In this document: positions 18,024 through 26,222 of the stretch, piece by piece
Layout: every line of letters begins with the position of its first letter
Position numbering within the stretch: position 1 is the first letter of the stretch
Notes under the pieces: generated by a model
The model's input: only the letters and a program-made list of their open reading frames with translations
Databases searched by the model: none
What the model was told of the DNA's origin: nothing
From: Amycolatopsis sp. NBRC 101858
Lineage (GTDB): Bacteria > Actinomycetota > Actinomycetes > Mycobacteriales > Pseudonocardiaceae
DNA length: 64,000 nt
NCBI RefSeq assembly: GCF_030269325.1
Contig: NZ_BSTD01000002.1
Location: forward strand, 1,922,001-1,986,000
Direction of reading: 5' to 3'
Made by a program: the position numbers and the translations under genes

Positions 18024-18362
18024 AGGCCAGCGAACGGTCAGGACGACCGAATCCGCCAACGCTTCCCAAGAATGGTCGATGCCCGGTCCCCACATCATGT
18101 AGTCACCCTGGCGCGTCATAATCTTGCCGCCGCCGGTGACCTCTACGCGGAACTCTCCGGAGATCAGCATCACGAGCGTGGTTCGCTGGTCGTCGGACGT
18201 CCACTCAGGGCGCTTGTCCCCCGCAGGATGGTTGGCCCACTTGACTTCGACGTCCTTGGAGGCTCGGACACCCTGCGACGGATCGATGAAGTGGCCGACC
18301 AACCAGCCGCGCGTGTCCGCCGCGTCTTCGTTGGCGTTGCCTGCGGTCCAACCGTCGCTCAC
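18012..18362 (-). CDS. Cupin-domain protein
   Basis: A 116-residue cupin-fold protein. Motif 1 is represented by VKWANHPAGDKRPEW, and later GGKIMTRQGDYMMWGPGIDHSW carries the second metal-site-like G-D-x6-G-x2-H. The GTG at 18362 is chosen because it overlaps the stop of the HTH-NUDIX gene by GTGA; longer starts would extend into that gene. It is co-transcribed with it and may bind a small ligand for the same system. The last 12 bp overlap the end of the convergent gene. Confidence 0.65.
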   Translation of the reverse strand: MSDGWTAGNANEDAADTRGWLVGHFIDPSQGVRASKDVEVKWANHPAGDKRPEWTSDDQRTTLVMLISGEFRVEVTGGGKIMTRQGDYMMWGPGIDHSWEALADSVVLTVRWPSAT

Positions 18363-19921
18363 TGGCGTATCTCCCATTCGATCGCGGGCAGTTTCACGCG
18401 CCTTCCGCCGATTTCCGCAAGGCGTCGAAGCCCTTGTGTCATGGCGAACAGTCCTTCGTTGCTCCACGCTACATCACCTAACAACTCGGTGACGAGTTCG
18501 GCATCAGTAGTCGAATACTGACGAAGAGTCGCGGATTCCCAGTTCGCTTCGATCACTCCACCGTAGCGTGTCCAGAATTCTTCGTCGTCGATGACGATCA
18601 GGCTTGCGAACTCGTAGTTCCCACTCACGAGGTTCAGGCCGAAGCCGGTGCACTCCATCCGTAGGCGGCCGGGCTCGGCGAGGAGCCAGCGCATCGGCTC
18701 CGTGAGCCTGGTGAGGTGCATCGGGTCCGCGGTCAGCGTGTCGGCGACCGTGTTGTCAGCGTCCGGCCGGCCGAACAGCTCCTCTTCCATCTCTCGACGC
18801 AACGTCGCGCCGATCTGGGTTTCTCGCCGTACATCAGTGAGCGGCTGGTGGAAGCCCTTCGGGATGACGGCCAACCGGCGCGTGGCGTTGAGTACGTGGC
18901 CGGAGCGTTCCTGGACCAGGAGCACGTAGTCCGCTTCGCCGCGGTAGGGGTCGGCCGGCCGAGCGATGGCTGTCAGAGCCAGTGCTCCGCCTGCGCAGAG
19001 TCGGCCGCCGACGTCCAGGATCGCGCCTACGTGTGGGAGGTAGCGATCACGCAGGGGCAACGACGTCGTGTCGCCGGCTGCGAGCGCGTCGAGCAGCTCG
19101 CCTTCGAGGAGGTCCATGGTCAGGGCGTAGTGGACGAAGTGGTCCACCCCGAACGTGCCGCCGAGGTGGCGTTCACGGATGTCCGTGCTCAGTAGCCGAT
19201 AGAGCGGCGCGTTCATGAGCCGGGTGTTCATGGCTACCGTCTCGGCGAGCCGGTTGACCGCTGCCTTCGTCGCGTGCTCGTCCAGGACTTCCCGCGGGTC
19301 TGGCCGGGCGCTTGCGATCGTGAGCCCGTCGTGCGGCGGGCGTAGTTCGCACGCCAGATCGAGCCAATCAGCGCAGGTCAGGATGCTGGTGTTCACGGCC
19401 TGGTCACCGCAGCTTCCGGCGTACAAGCCGTGGTCGCCGTGGTGCCGGCCGTAGTACTCGGCGAGTGCGTCGGTCACGGCGCGCTGATCGACCCACGCGC
19501 GGCGCGTGGCCCGGGCGTACGCCTCCTGCGCGTCGACGCGCGCAGCCTGCTCGGCTACGGCGCGGCGTGCAGCGCCGGGGCTTCGGTAGGCGTGCTGGTC
19601 GAGCCATTCGAGGGCCGCGCCGATGTGGGGGTCCGCGGCCAGTCGTCGATCGGCTTCCTTCGTGTCCGGCCTCGTGTGGGCGGCCGGCCCGTCGCCGGTC
19701 AGCGCGGCGAAGCGGGCTCGCTCGGCGTCCGACGCTCGCTCATACGCGGTGTCGAGGACCTGTTGCATCTCCGACTGCGGGCGAAGGTCTGGCTTCTGGT
19801 GCCAGGACGCGACCGTACGTGCGCCGATTCCGAGTTTCTCGGCGAATTTCTCATTGCTCAGCCGCAACGCGGATTGCAGCGCTGACGCTGACCGTCCGGT
19901 CCAGCCGCCCACTCCGCTCAT
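18359..19921 (-). CDS. HTH protein with C-terminal NUDIX-like domain (paralogue)
   Basis: A 520-residue protein from ATG 19921; a GTG at 19969 is possible but lies inside a palindrome that looks like an operator. The N-terminal HTH is ALRLSNEKFAEKLGIGARTVASW. The central and C-terminal parts share long near-identical stretches with the 16536-18023 protein, such as GFGLNLVSGNYEFASL and LCAGG-ALTAIARPADP, including the NUDIX-box core RREMEEELFGR. The two genes converge with the cupin gene between, so this is an inverted duplication with exchanged DNA-binding domains. Confidence 0.7.
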   Translation of the reverse strand: MSGVGGWTGRSASALQSALRLSNEKFAEKLGIGARTVASWHQKPDLRPQSEMQQVLDTAYERASDAERARFAALTGDGPAAHTRPDTKEADRRLAADPHIGAALEWLDQHAYRSPGAARRAVAEQAARVDAQEAYARATRRAWVDQRAVTDALAEYYGRHHGDHGLYAGSCGDQAVNTSILTCADWLDLACELRPPHDGLTIASARPDPREVLDEHATKAAVNRLAETVAMNTRLMNAPLYRLLSTDIRERHLGGTFGVDHFVHYALTMDLLEGELLDALAAGDTTSLPLRDRYLPHVGAILDVGGRLCAGGALALTAIARPADPYRGEADYVLLVQERSGHVLNATRRLAVIPKGFHQPLTDVRRETQIGATLRREMEEELFGRPDADNTVADTLTADPMHLTRLTEPMRWLLAEPGRLRMECTGFGLNLVSGNYEFASLIVIDDEEFWTRYGGVIEANWESATLRQYSTTDAELVTELLGDVAWSNEGLFAMTQGLRRLAEIGGRRVKLPAIEWEIRQ

Positions 19922-19954
19922 TGCCGCCCCGAAGCGCTCTTGTGCAGCGGATAT

Positions 19955-19972
19955 GCAGTGGTTGCGCACTGC
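19955..19972. promoter_or_regulatory. Candidate operator GCAGTG-N6-CACTGC
   Basis: A perfect inverted repeat, GCAGTG (19955-19960) and CACTGC (19967-19972), lies just upstream of ATG 19921. A related half-site pair, TGCACTGGTTGTGCA, follows at about 19976-19990. Its place upstream of the HTH-NUDIX gene suggests autoregulation. Confidence 0.45.
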
Positions 19973-20065
19973 TTCTGCACTGGTTGTGCATGGGATCGGG
20001 CGTCGTTTCGGCCTTCAATTCTAGGTATGGAAATCACCTGGTTCACCAGCCCGAATCGCCCGCCG

Positions 20066-20446
20066 CTAACGCTTCGGCTTCACGTGCTCGACCACGGTCG
20101 CGAGGCTCGTTTGGACGTCCTCCAGCCGGTCGGTGATCTCGGCCAGGCGCTGTTCCAGCGCGTCCAGCCGGGACCACAGCTCGTGGCCGTCGTCGGCCGG
20201 CTCGCCCGGGTGCGGCGGGGTACGGTTTTGCAGCACGGCCAACAGGTGCTGCGGGTGCCAGCCCAGCGTCGTCGACAGCGCTTCGAGCGTGCGCGCGCTC
20301 CGGCGGCGCTCCACTGTGTGGTGCTGGAGCTCGCGCACGATCGCCTGCGACACGTGCGAACGCTCGGCCAGCTCGCGTTGTCGCCAGCCGAGTTCGTTCA
20401 CGCGCATGTTGATGGCCTTGGCGACTGCCGCCCAGTCCTCCGTCAC
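20066..20446 (-). CDS. XRE-family repressor with C-terminal coiled coil
   Basis: A 126-residue protein. The HTH (about 19-70) includes WRQRELAERSHVSQAIVRELQ, followed by a C-terminal amphipathic helix (LWSRLDALEQRLAEITDRLEDVQ, about 90-114) likely to dimerise. It diverges from the excisionase-like/WhiB/transfer operon starting near 20603, the usual place for the master repressor of such an element. Confidence 0.75.
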   Translation of the reverse strand: MTEDWAAVAKAINMRVNELGWRQRELAERSHVSQAIVRELQHHTVERRRSARTLEALSTTLGWHPQHLLAVLQNRTPPHPGEPADDGHELWSRLDALEQRLAEITDRLEDVQTSLATVVEHVKPKR

Positions 20447-20602
20447 GTATTCCTCCGCGCTCCGCCTCAGCGCCGAGATTAGCGGTTCTTCAAGCCTTCA
20501 CCACGTCGCTTAGCGCTTCGTCGGCGGCGCGTCGGACAAACGCGCCCTTCGAAGAGCTGAAATCAACAACATAGTCTTGAAATCATCAGATTGGTCTTTC
20601 TC

Positions 20603-20791
20603 ATGAACTCGCAAATCACCTTTCACACCATTCGAGAAGCGGCCTGGCTGCTCGGCGTGTCCCGCGCTGCGGTCAGCCGCGCGATCCGGACGCACGAGCT
20701 GCGCGCCACCCGCTGTCGTTCGGGGCTCCGTGTGTCGTCGGCCGAGCTGGCCCGTCTGCTCGGGTCGCGTCAGGCCGGAGGTGCCGCATGA
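20603..20791 (+). CDS. Excisionase-like small HTH protein
   Basis: A 62-residue protein from ATG 20603 (a TTG at 20591 would add four residues). It is a single helix-turn-helix of the MerR/Xis (HTH_17) kind: TIREAAWLLGVSRAAVSRAIRTHELRAT, with the wing RSGLRVSSAELARLL. Its stop overlaps the WhiB start by 4 bp (ATGA). In integrative elements a protein of this size and position is usually Xis or a transfer regulator. Confidence 0.6.
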   Translation: MNSQITFHTIREAAWLLGVSRAAVSRAIRTHELRATRCRSGLRVSSAELARLLGSRQAGGAA

Positions 20792-21123
20792 GCGCCGATG
20801 ACCTGCAGTCGATCGGGATCGCGTGGCGGCTGGATCGGCTGCGCTGGGTTCCGACCCAAGTCCTGACCGACGTCGTGACCAGCGAAGGAGTCTGCATGTG
20901 GCCTCCGCCGGACGACGGGCCACCCGACGCTGACAGCGACGGCCAGCTGGCCGAGCGGCTGTGCGGTGGGTGCCCTGTTCGGGACGAGTGCCTCGAGCTG
21001 GAGTTGCGGACGGCCGGCCTCGACACCGTCGGCGTCTGGGGCGGGATGACCGACGACGACCAGCGCGCGCTGTACCCACTCTGGTTGCGGCGTGGCGAGC
21101 GGACCGATCGGGGTGCGCGATGA
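20788..21123 (+). CDS. WhiB-family iron-sulphur regulator
   Basis: A 111-residue protein with the four WhiB cysteines: one in EGVCMW (about 37) and three in CGGCPVRDEC (about 59-68). The GVWGGM turn of the family follows. It has a basic C-terminus (RRGERTDRGAR). It binds a 4Fe-4S cluster and regulates transcription through the sigma factor in characterised members. Translationally coupled both upstream and downstream within the transfer operon. WhiB-like genes are often carried by actinomycete mobile elements. Confidence 0.85.
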   Translation: MSADDLQSIGIAWRLDRLRWVPTQVLTDVVTSEGVCMWPPPDDGPPDADSDGQLAERLCGGCPVRDECLELELRTAGLDTVGVWGGMTDDDQRALYPLWLRRGERTDRGAR

Positions 21124-21449
21124 ACGGACTCACCGTGACGCCCACGCAGATCCTCGCCGGTGTCGGCGTGCTGCTCGTGCTGCTCTGGGTCTGGCGGGCC
21201 GGTTCCCGCCGAGCGAAGGCCGCCGCCGAAGCTGCTCGGAGCGGGGCACGGTTCGTGTCACTGGCCGGGCGGGTGCTGTTCAACGCCGGGCTGATCGTCG
21301 CTGTTCAGTGGGTCGTGATCGCTCATCCGGGTAGCCCGTGGCTGCTGTTCGCCGTGCTCGGGCTGCCGGCGCTGTTCGCCTCCTATGCCCTGACCCGCGC
21401 AATGACGGTGACCACCGTCGACACGTCGAAGCGAGGTGGTCGGCGATGA
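21120..21449 (+). CDS. Small membrane protein of the transfer operon
   Basis: A 109-residue protein with hydrophobic spans at about 9-25 (ILAGVGVLLVLLWVW) and two more at about 52-88. ATGA overlap with the WhiB gene fixes the start. Short membrane proteins of this kind sit beside the Tra ATPase in pSAM2-type elements and are often annotated as spread proteins; the exact role is inferred. Confidence 0.65.
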   Translation: MNGLTVTPTQILAGVGVLLVLLWVWRAGSRRAKAAAEAARSGARFVSLAGRVLFNAGLIVAVQWVVIAHPGSPWLLFAVLGLPALFASYALTRAMTVTTVDTSKRGGRR

Positions 21450-22138
21450 ACCGGGCACAACGGCTCGCGCAGGACGCCGCCGAAGCCGCGGAGGTGCGCG
21501 CCTACCAGACCGATCCGGACGTCGTCGCGCTGCGGATCGAGCGCGTGCGGCGGCAGGTCGACTGGATGTGCTGGTCGGGGATCGTGCTCGGGTTGGCCTT
21601 CACGATGACCAACGTCCAGGGCTTCGCGTCGGCAGGCACTCAGGCGGGGTCGCTGCCGTGGCTGGCCGCGTGGGTGCTGGACCCGACCGTCTCTCTCGTT
21701 CTGCTGGCGATCCTGCGGGCGGAGCAGGTCACCGCGCGATACCAGGTCCAGACCGGCGTGTGGGTGCGACGAGCGAAGTGGTTCACGCTTGCCGCCACCT
21801 ACGTCATGAACACCTGGACGTCGTTCGCGGCCGGGGAAGCGGCCGCCATCGTGCTGCACTCGGTGCCGCCGCTCGTCGTGTTCGTCGCCGTCGAGGCGAT
21901 CACCGACCTGCGGGACAAGCTCACCGATGCCGTGCTGGTCGCAGCTGAACGACGCCCCGTTCAGCAGGAGAACGGTGGGCGACGGGTGCTGTTCGCCGAT
22001 TATCTCGCTATCGCTCGGGAGAGCTGGGCGCCGGACGTCGAGATCACGCCGGCGTGGGTGCGGCGGGCTACCGGCTGCTCGCGGGGCCTGTCGCCCCGGC
22101 TGGCGCGGGCGCTGCGGTCGGAGGTGGGCAATGGCTGA
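21446..22138 (+). CDS. DUF2637-like / Spd-type membrane protein
   Basis: A 230-residue protein with four probable transmembrane segments between about 35 and 155, starting with MCWSGIVLGLAFTMTNVQGF. A cytosolic basic C-terminal part follows. The layout matches the membrane proteins encoded just before the FtsK-like transfer gene in actinomycete conjugative elements. The start ATG overlaps the previous stop (ATGA), and its 3' end overlaps the Tra start by 8 bp. Confidence 0.65.
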   Translation: MNRAQRLAQDAAEAAEVRAYQTDPDVVALRIERVRRQVDWMCWSGIVLGLAFTMTNVQGFASAGTQAGSLPWLAAWVLDPTVSLVLLAILRAEQVTARYQVQTGVWVRRAKWFTLAATYVMNTWTSFAAGEAAAIVLHSVPPLVVFVAVEAITDLRDKLTDAVLVAAERRPVQQENGGRRVLFADYLAIARESWAPDVEITPAWVRRATGCSRGLSPRLARALRSEVGNG

Positions 22139-24257
22139 CTCATTGCCGGTCAAGGCCGATCCCGTGTTCGACGGCGAGTTGATCGACGACACGTTGCCTC
22201 AGCCGCGTCGGCGGGAGCCAAAGACGAACCGCTTCGTCCGGTGGTGGCGGCATTCGCCGCGGGTGCCGTTGTGGCTGAAGAGCAAGCCTCAGGCTGTCCA
22301 GGCGGGCAAGGATGCCGTCGTTGGGCTGGTGAAGTCGCCATGGCGGTACGTCGGCGCGGTTGTTCGCGGGCTGGTCGTCGGGGTGCGGTGGTGGCGTGGG
22401 TGGGTCACCGTCCGGGACTACCGGACGGCGGCCGAGGAGTCGGAGAAGTTGGCCGACAAGTTCACGGAGATTCGGGCGCTCACCCTGTTCCGCTGGAAGG
22501 TGACCGGTGCCGTCCTGGTCGTCGCGGCCGTGGGGGTGGCCGTCGTTGACCTGGTGTACGGCACCGATCCTCTGTGGATTGGCGGAGCCGCCGCCTCCGT
22601 GGGGCTCGCGGTCCTTGGGCGCAAGAAGGACGGCAGTCCTGGCCGAAAGCCGGCGCTCGCCGGGCCGCGCACCTTGACCTGGACGATGGACCCGCAGGTG
22701 CTGGTGGACGCGTTCCGGGACGCGAAGCTGATCGGCAAGGACGAGGCGTTGCGGCTCGTCGAGCGTGCGACGCGTGTCGGCGACGGCTGGGCGGTCACCG
22801 TCGACCTTCCGGCTACCCGCAAGGCGGCCGACGTGGTGAAGAACCGGGATGCGCTCGCGTCGGCGCTCGCCGTCGATGAGGTTCAGCTGATCGTCGAACG
22901 AGTCCGCGGCAACGGTGGACACGCCGGACGGGTGTCGATGTGGGTGGCTGATGAGGACCCGTACGCGTCGCCGCCGTTGCGGACGCCGCTGCTTGGCGTG
23001 GCGCACTGGGATGCGTGGCGGCCGATCCCGTTCGGGCGGGATGCGCGGGACCGGCGGATTGACCTTCCGCTGGTCTGGACGTCCCTGCTGGTCGGGGCCA
23101 TCCCTCGTCAGGGCAAGACCTTCGCCGCCCGGCTCGCGGCGGCCGGTCTCATCTTGGACGCTTGGGTACGCCTGTACGTAGCGGACTTCAAGGCCGGGAA
23201 GGACTGGGACGCGGCCGGCCTGGTGGCGCACCGGTTCATGTCCGGCGACGAACCCGAACACGTTCTGGCGCTTGTGGACTGGCTGATTGAGCTGGTCGGC
23301 GAGGTTCAGACGAGGTTCCGGCGGATGCGCGACCTGGACGACCTGACGTGTCCGGAATCGAAGGTCACGCCGGAGATGTCCCGCGATAAGGCGCTGAACA
23401 TGCCGATCACGGCCATCTTCATCGATGAGGTTCAGGTTCCACTGGAAGACCGGACGCCCGTGGACGTGCAGGGAAAGAAGCTGGCCGCGGGTGAGTACGT
23501 CGGCGAGTTGCTGACGTGGCTGGCGAAGAAGGGGCCGGCCGCTGGGATCGTCCTGGTGCTCGCCACTCAGCGGCCGGACTCGAAGACGATCCCGTCGGGG
23601 CTGCGGGCGGTGCTTGGGTCGCGGTTCGCGCTGCGGGTGATGGACTGGCGCGACTCGAACATTGTCCTCGGCGAGCAGATGAACACGCGCGGGTTCGACT
23701 CCAGTCGGTTGCTTCCCTCGCACAAGGGTGTGGGCATCCTGCGGCCGGACGGCGACACGTCAGCTGGCGCCGATGTGCTGGCCATGACGGTTCGGACGTA
23801 CTACATGCCGAACGAGGATTGGCGGACTATCTGCGAGCAGGGCCGGACGCTGCGAGAGGCGGCCGGGACGCTCACCGGGCACGCGGCCGGGCAGGACGCC
23901 ATGCCGGTGCTCGACCATGCAGCCGCGGTCAAGGCAATCGGTGCAGGTCACGCGGCTGAGTCGCCTGGCGAACTACCCGAGGTGCTCGCATCGCTCATTG
24001 AGTGCCTGGGAGACGATCTCGGGCCAGACGGCCGAGACTTTGTGCCGACAGCTGAGTTGCTGGACGTCCTGGAGGTCGACTCGCGGACGTTCGCGCAGCA
24101 GATGGCCGAGGTGGGATGCCGGCCGACGCGAGACCGCGTGACCGGCGAAGACGGCGAGACACGGCAGGTTCGCGGATACCGGACGGCTGAAATCAGGAGC
24201 GCAATCGACCGCGCGAGGGCAGGCGGCGAGTCGACCGGGCAGGAAGGTCGGTCATGA
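22131..24257 (+). CDS. FtsK/SpoIIIE-like conjugal transfer ATPase (Tra)
   Basis: A 708-residue protein: basic N-terminus, two transmembrane spans (about 122-143 and 147-162), then a motor domain with Walker A GAIPRQGKT (322-330) and a Walker B-like FIDEVQV about 110 residues later. In pSAM2-type elements one such protein pumps double-stranded DNA between mycelial cells. The C-terminal winged-helix-like part (about 620-690) may read the transfer locus. Start ATG 22131 overlaps the upstream gene by 8 bp; longer in-frame starts would bury that gene. Confidence 0.88.
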   Translation: MADSLPVKADPVFDGELIDDTLPQPRRREPKTNRFVRWWRHSPRVPLWLKSKPQAVQAGKDAVVGLVKSPWRYVGAVVRGLVVGVRWWRGWVTVRDYRTAAEESEKLADKFTEIRALTLFRWKVTGAVLVVAAVGVAVVDLVYGTDPLWIGGAAASVGLAVLGRKKDGSPGRKPALAGPRTLTWTMDPQVLVDAFRDAKLIGKDEALRLVERATRVGDGWAVTVDLPATRKAADVVKNRDALASALAVDEVQLIVERVRGNGGHAGRVSMWVADEDPYASPPLRTPLLGVAHWDAWRPIPFGRDARDRRIDLPLVWTSLLVGAIPRQGKTFAARLAAAGLILDAWVRLYVADFKAGKDWDAAGLVAHRFMSGDEPEHVLALVDWLIELVGEVQTRFRRMRDLDDLTCPESKVTPEMSRDKALNMPITAIFIDEVQVPLEDRTPVDVQGKKLAAGEYVGELLTWLAKKGPAAGIVLVLATQRPDSKTIPSGLRAVLGSRFALRVMDWRDSNIVLGEQMNTRGFDSSRLLPSHKGVGILRPDGDTSAGADVLAMTVRTYYMPNEDWRTICEQGRTLREAAGTLTGHAAGQDAMPVLDHAAAVKAIGAGHAAESPGELPEVLASLIECLGDDLGPDGRDFVPTAELLDVLEVDSRTFAQQMAEVGCRPTRDRVTGEDGETRQVRGYRTAEIRSAIDRARAGGESTGQEGRS

Positions 24258-24409
24258 GCGCCACTCACTCCGAGGATCGACCGATCCGGGTTATTCTACC
24301 TGCGGGATTGCCAGCGCTGACGCCAGCCGTGGCACGCGGGCTGCTGGCCGTTCTGATCGAGCTTACCGAGGTGCCGGTCCTGGACGGACCGGTAGAGGAG
24401 GAACCGTGA
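24254..24409 (+). CDS. 51-residue linker protein between Tra and recombinase
   Basis: A short ORF coupled on both sides: ATGA overlap with the Tra stop and GTGA overlap with the recombinase start. It has a hydrophobic middle (VILPAGLPALTPAVARGLLAV) and an acidic tail. A GGAGGAA sequence near its 3' end serves the recombinase. The double coupling argues that it is a real gene. Function unknown. Confidence 0.5.
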   Translation: MSATHSEDRPIRVILPAGLPALTPAVARGLLAVLIELTEVPVLDGPVEEEP

Positions 24410-26157
24410 CGGCTGAAATCAGCAACGATCCGTGGTCGACGCTGGACGACATCCTTGGTCTTGAGGTGGCCGAGCCGGTCGACGACGGGATCGGTGAACT
24501 CGCGGCCTACGGCCGGTGCTCGACAGAAGACAACCAGGACCCGGAGACCTCTCGCGGTTGGCAGTTCGGGAACGCTCGGAAGTTCGTCGAGCCGCTGGGC
24601 GGCCGGATCGTCGCCGAGTACTTCGACATCGGGCAGTCGCGGTCGGTCCCCTGGGAACGCCGGGACGAGGCCGCGCGACTGCTCGCCGAGTTGAAGAACC
24701 CCCGGCGGACGTGGAACGCCGTCGTGGTCGGCGAGGGCACCCGGTGTTGGTTCGGCAATCAGTTCTCGCTCATCGCACCCCGGTTCGCCGCGTACGGCGT
24801 CGACCTGTGGGTGCCGGAGCTTGGCGGGAAGTACGACGCGCGGAACCCGTCGCACAAGATGCTCATGAGCGTGCTCGGCGGGATGAGCGAATCGGAACGC
24901 CAGCACGTCCAGGCACGTGTCCGCGCGGCGATGGACGCGCAGGTTGTCAACGAAGGGCGACACCAGGGCGGCCGGGCGCCGTATGGGTACGTCGTCGTTG
25001 ATGGCGGTCCGCACCCGAATCCCCGAAAGGCCGCTGAGGGGTTCCGGCTGCGCGTGCTGGCCATCGATCCCGACGCAGCCGAGGTGGTCCAGCGGATATT
25101 CGCCGAGTATATGGAAGGGGTCGGCGATCGAGCGATCGCGAAGGGGCTCAATGAGGACGGAGTGCCCTGCCCTTCGGAACGCCGGCCCGACCAGAACCGG
25201 CACCGGCTCGCCGACGGTTGGCAAGGCAGCACCGTCCGATCCATTCTGGAGAATCCGCGGTACACCGGGTACGCGATCTTCGGGCGTTGGACCAAGCAAG
25301 AGACGCTGCTGAATCCGGACGACGTCAGCGCGGGGCACGTCGTGCGGTTCAAGCGAGCGGCGCCGGATCGCGTTGTTCGGTCGCGGCGACCTGCGCACCC
25401 GGAGATTGTTTCTGTCGAGGCGTTTACGCAGGCGCAGTTGATGCGCAGGTCCCGCGCGGCCGGCGGATTGCCCGGGATTGCCAAGCTCGAACGGAATCGG
25501 GCAGCCACCAAGCACACTTACCTGTTGAAGGGGCTGGTGCGCTGCGAGATCTGCACCCGGAAGATGCAAGGTGCGGCGATCAGGAAGGGCGTCTACTACC
25601 GGTGTATCGCACGGACGATGACGCCAGGATCGGCGGCGCTGGCCGATCACCCGAAGACGGTGAACCTTCGAGAGGACGTCGTAGTGCGGCCAATCAACGA
25701 GTGGCTGTGCCAGGTCTTCGACCCGGACAACCGCGACGACACGGTACGGCTGCTGACCGGGTCGCAGGACGGCCGGGTGGACGGCCGTCGAGCCAACGCG
25801 GAGAAGCGGCTGAAGGGCGCCGAGGAGAAGCTACGGCGGCACCTTGCAGCCATCGAGGCCGGCGTAGACCCAGTCAACTTCGTCGAGCCGATGAAACGCG
25901 CACAGGCCGAGCGGCAGGCGGCGATGGAGGAGCTGAAGCACCTGCCGGACACGCAGGCGGTCGACGTGGCGGAGGTGTACGCCATGCTCGACCAACTCGG
26001 CGACGTCGCCAGGCACCTGAACTCGCGGGCCCCGGAGAGGATCACGCAGGTCTACCGCGACCTGGGCCTACAGGTGGTCTACGACAACAAAAAAGAGGCA
26101 GTCACTGTGACTGCCTCTCCCCGTGTGGGTAACGTGTGTGTCCGAGGGGGGACTTGA
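24406..26157 (+). CDS. Large serine recombinase (integrase)
   Basis: A 583-residue large serine recombinase. The catalytic motif is AYGRCSTED with Ser39 after an N-terminal extension of about 30 residues. The recombinase domain follows (GGRAPYGYVV, about 190), with VRSILENPRYTGYAIFG near 270-285. A zinc ribbon starts at CEICTRKM, and a long coiled coil ends the protein. It integrates and excises the element. The last codons are odd: they are read from a tRNA-Leu transcription terminator and from the tRNA 3' end, with the TGA stop at 26155-26157 in the T arm. The end of the protein may therefore be supplied by the target site. Confidence 0.88.
   Translation: MTAEISNDPWSTLDDILGLEVAEPVDDGIGELAAYGRCSTEDNQDPETSRGWQFGNARKFVEPLGGRIVAEYFDIGQSRSVPWERRDEAARLLAELKNPRRTWNAVVVGEGTRCWFGNQFSLIAPRFAAYGVDLWVPELGGKYDARNPSHKMLMSVLGGMSESERQHVQARVRAAMDAQVVNEGRHQGGRAPYGYVVVDGGPHPNPRKAAEGFRLRVLAIDPDAAEVVQRIFAEYMEGVGDRAIAKGLNEDGVPCPSERRPDQNRHRLADGWQGSTVRSILENPRYTGYAIFGRWTKQETLLNPDDVSAGHVVRFKRAAPDRVVRSRRPAHPEIVSVEAFTQAQLMRRSRAAGGLPGIAKLERNRAATKHTYLLKGLVRCEICTRKMQGAAIRKGVYYRCIARTMTPGSAALADHPKTVNLREDVVVRPINEWLCQVFDPDNRDDTVRLLTGSQDGRVDGRRANAEKRLKGAEEKLRRHLAAIEAGVDPVNFVEPMKRAQAERQAAMEELKHLPDTQAVDVAEVYAMLDQLGDVARHLNSRAPERITQVYRDLGLQVVYDNKKEAVTVTASPRVGNVCVRGGT
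26089..26118 (-). terminator. Rho-independent terminator of tRNA-Leu
   Basis: Arms AGAGGCAGTCAC (26094-26105) and GTGACTGCCTCT (26107-26118) form a near-perfect hairpin. Read on the minus strand it is followed by a run of six T (complement of 26089-26094), about 20 bp after the tRNA 3' end. It lies wholly inside the coding sequence of the serine recombinase on the opposite strand. Confidence 0.85.
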
Positions 26158-26222
26158 ACCCCCACGCCCGTTAAGGGCACTAGCACCTCAAGCTAGCGCG
26201 TCTGCCATTCCGCCACTCGGAC
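26139..26222 (-). tRNA. tRNA-Leu (anticodon GAG)
   Basis: An 84-nt class II tRNA. Acceptor stem GTCCGAG pairs with CTCGGAC, with discriminator A and no encoded CCA. The D arm is TGGCGGAATGGCAGAC, the anticodon loop is TTGAGGT, a leucine-type long variable arm is present, and the T loop is GGTTCAAGTCC. Coding sequences overlap both ends: the recombinase stop codon lies in its T arm and the SARP stop codon in its anticodon loop. It is probably the integration target of the mobile element. Confidence 0.93.

Larger units (their letters stand above)
14300..26157. mobile_element. Actinomycete integrative conjugative element; left end uncertain
   Basis: The segment holds regulator genes, an XRE repressor diverging from an Xis-like HTH, a WhiB gene, membrane proteins, an FtsK-like Tra and a serine recombinase abutting a tRNA-Leu gene. 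This is the layout of AICE-type elements. No replication initiator (RepSA or Prim-Pol type) was found. The right end is at the tRNA. The left end is a guess placed at the palindrome cluster near 14.3 kb; the element may extend further left and carry the defence genes, because no direct repeat of the tRNA end was found by eye. Confidence 0.6.
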
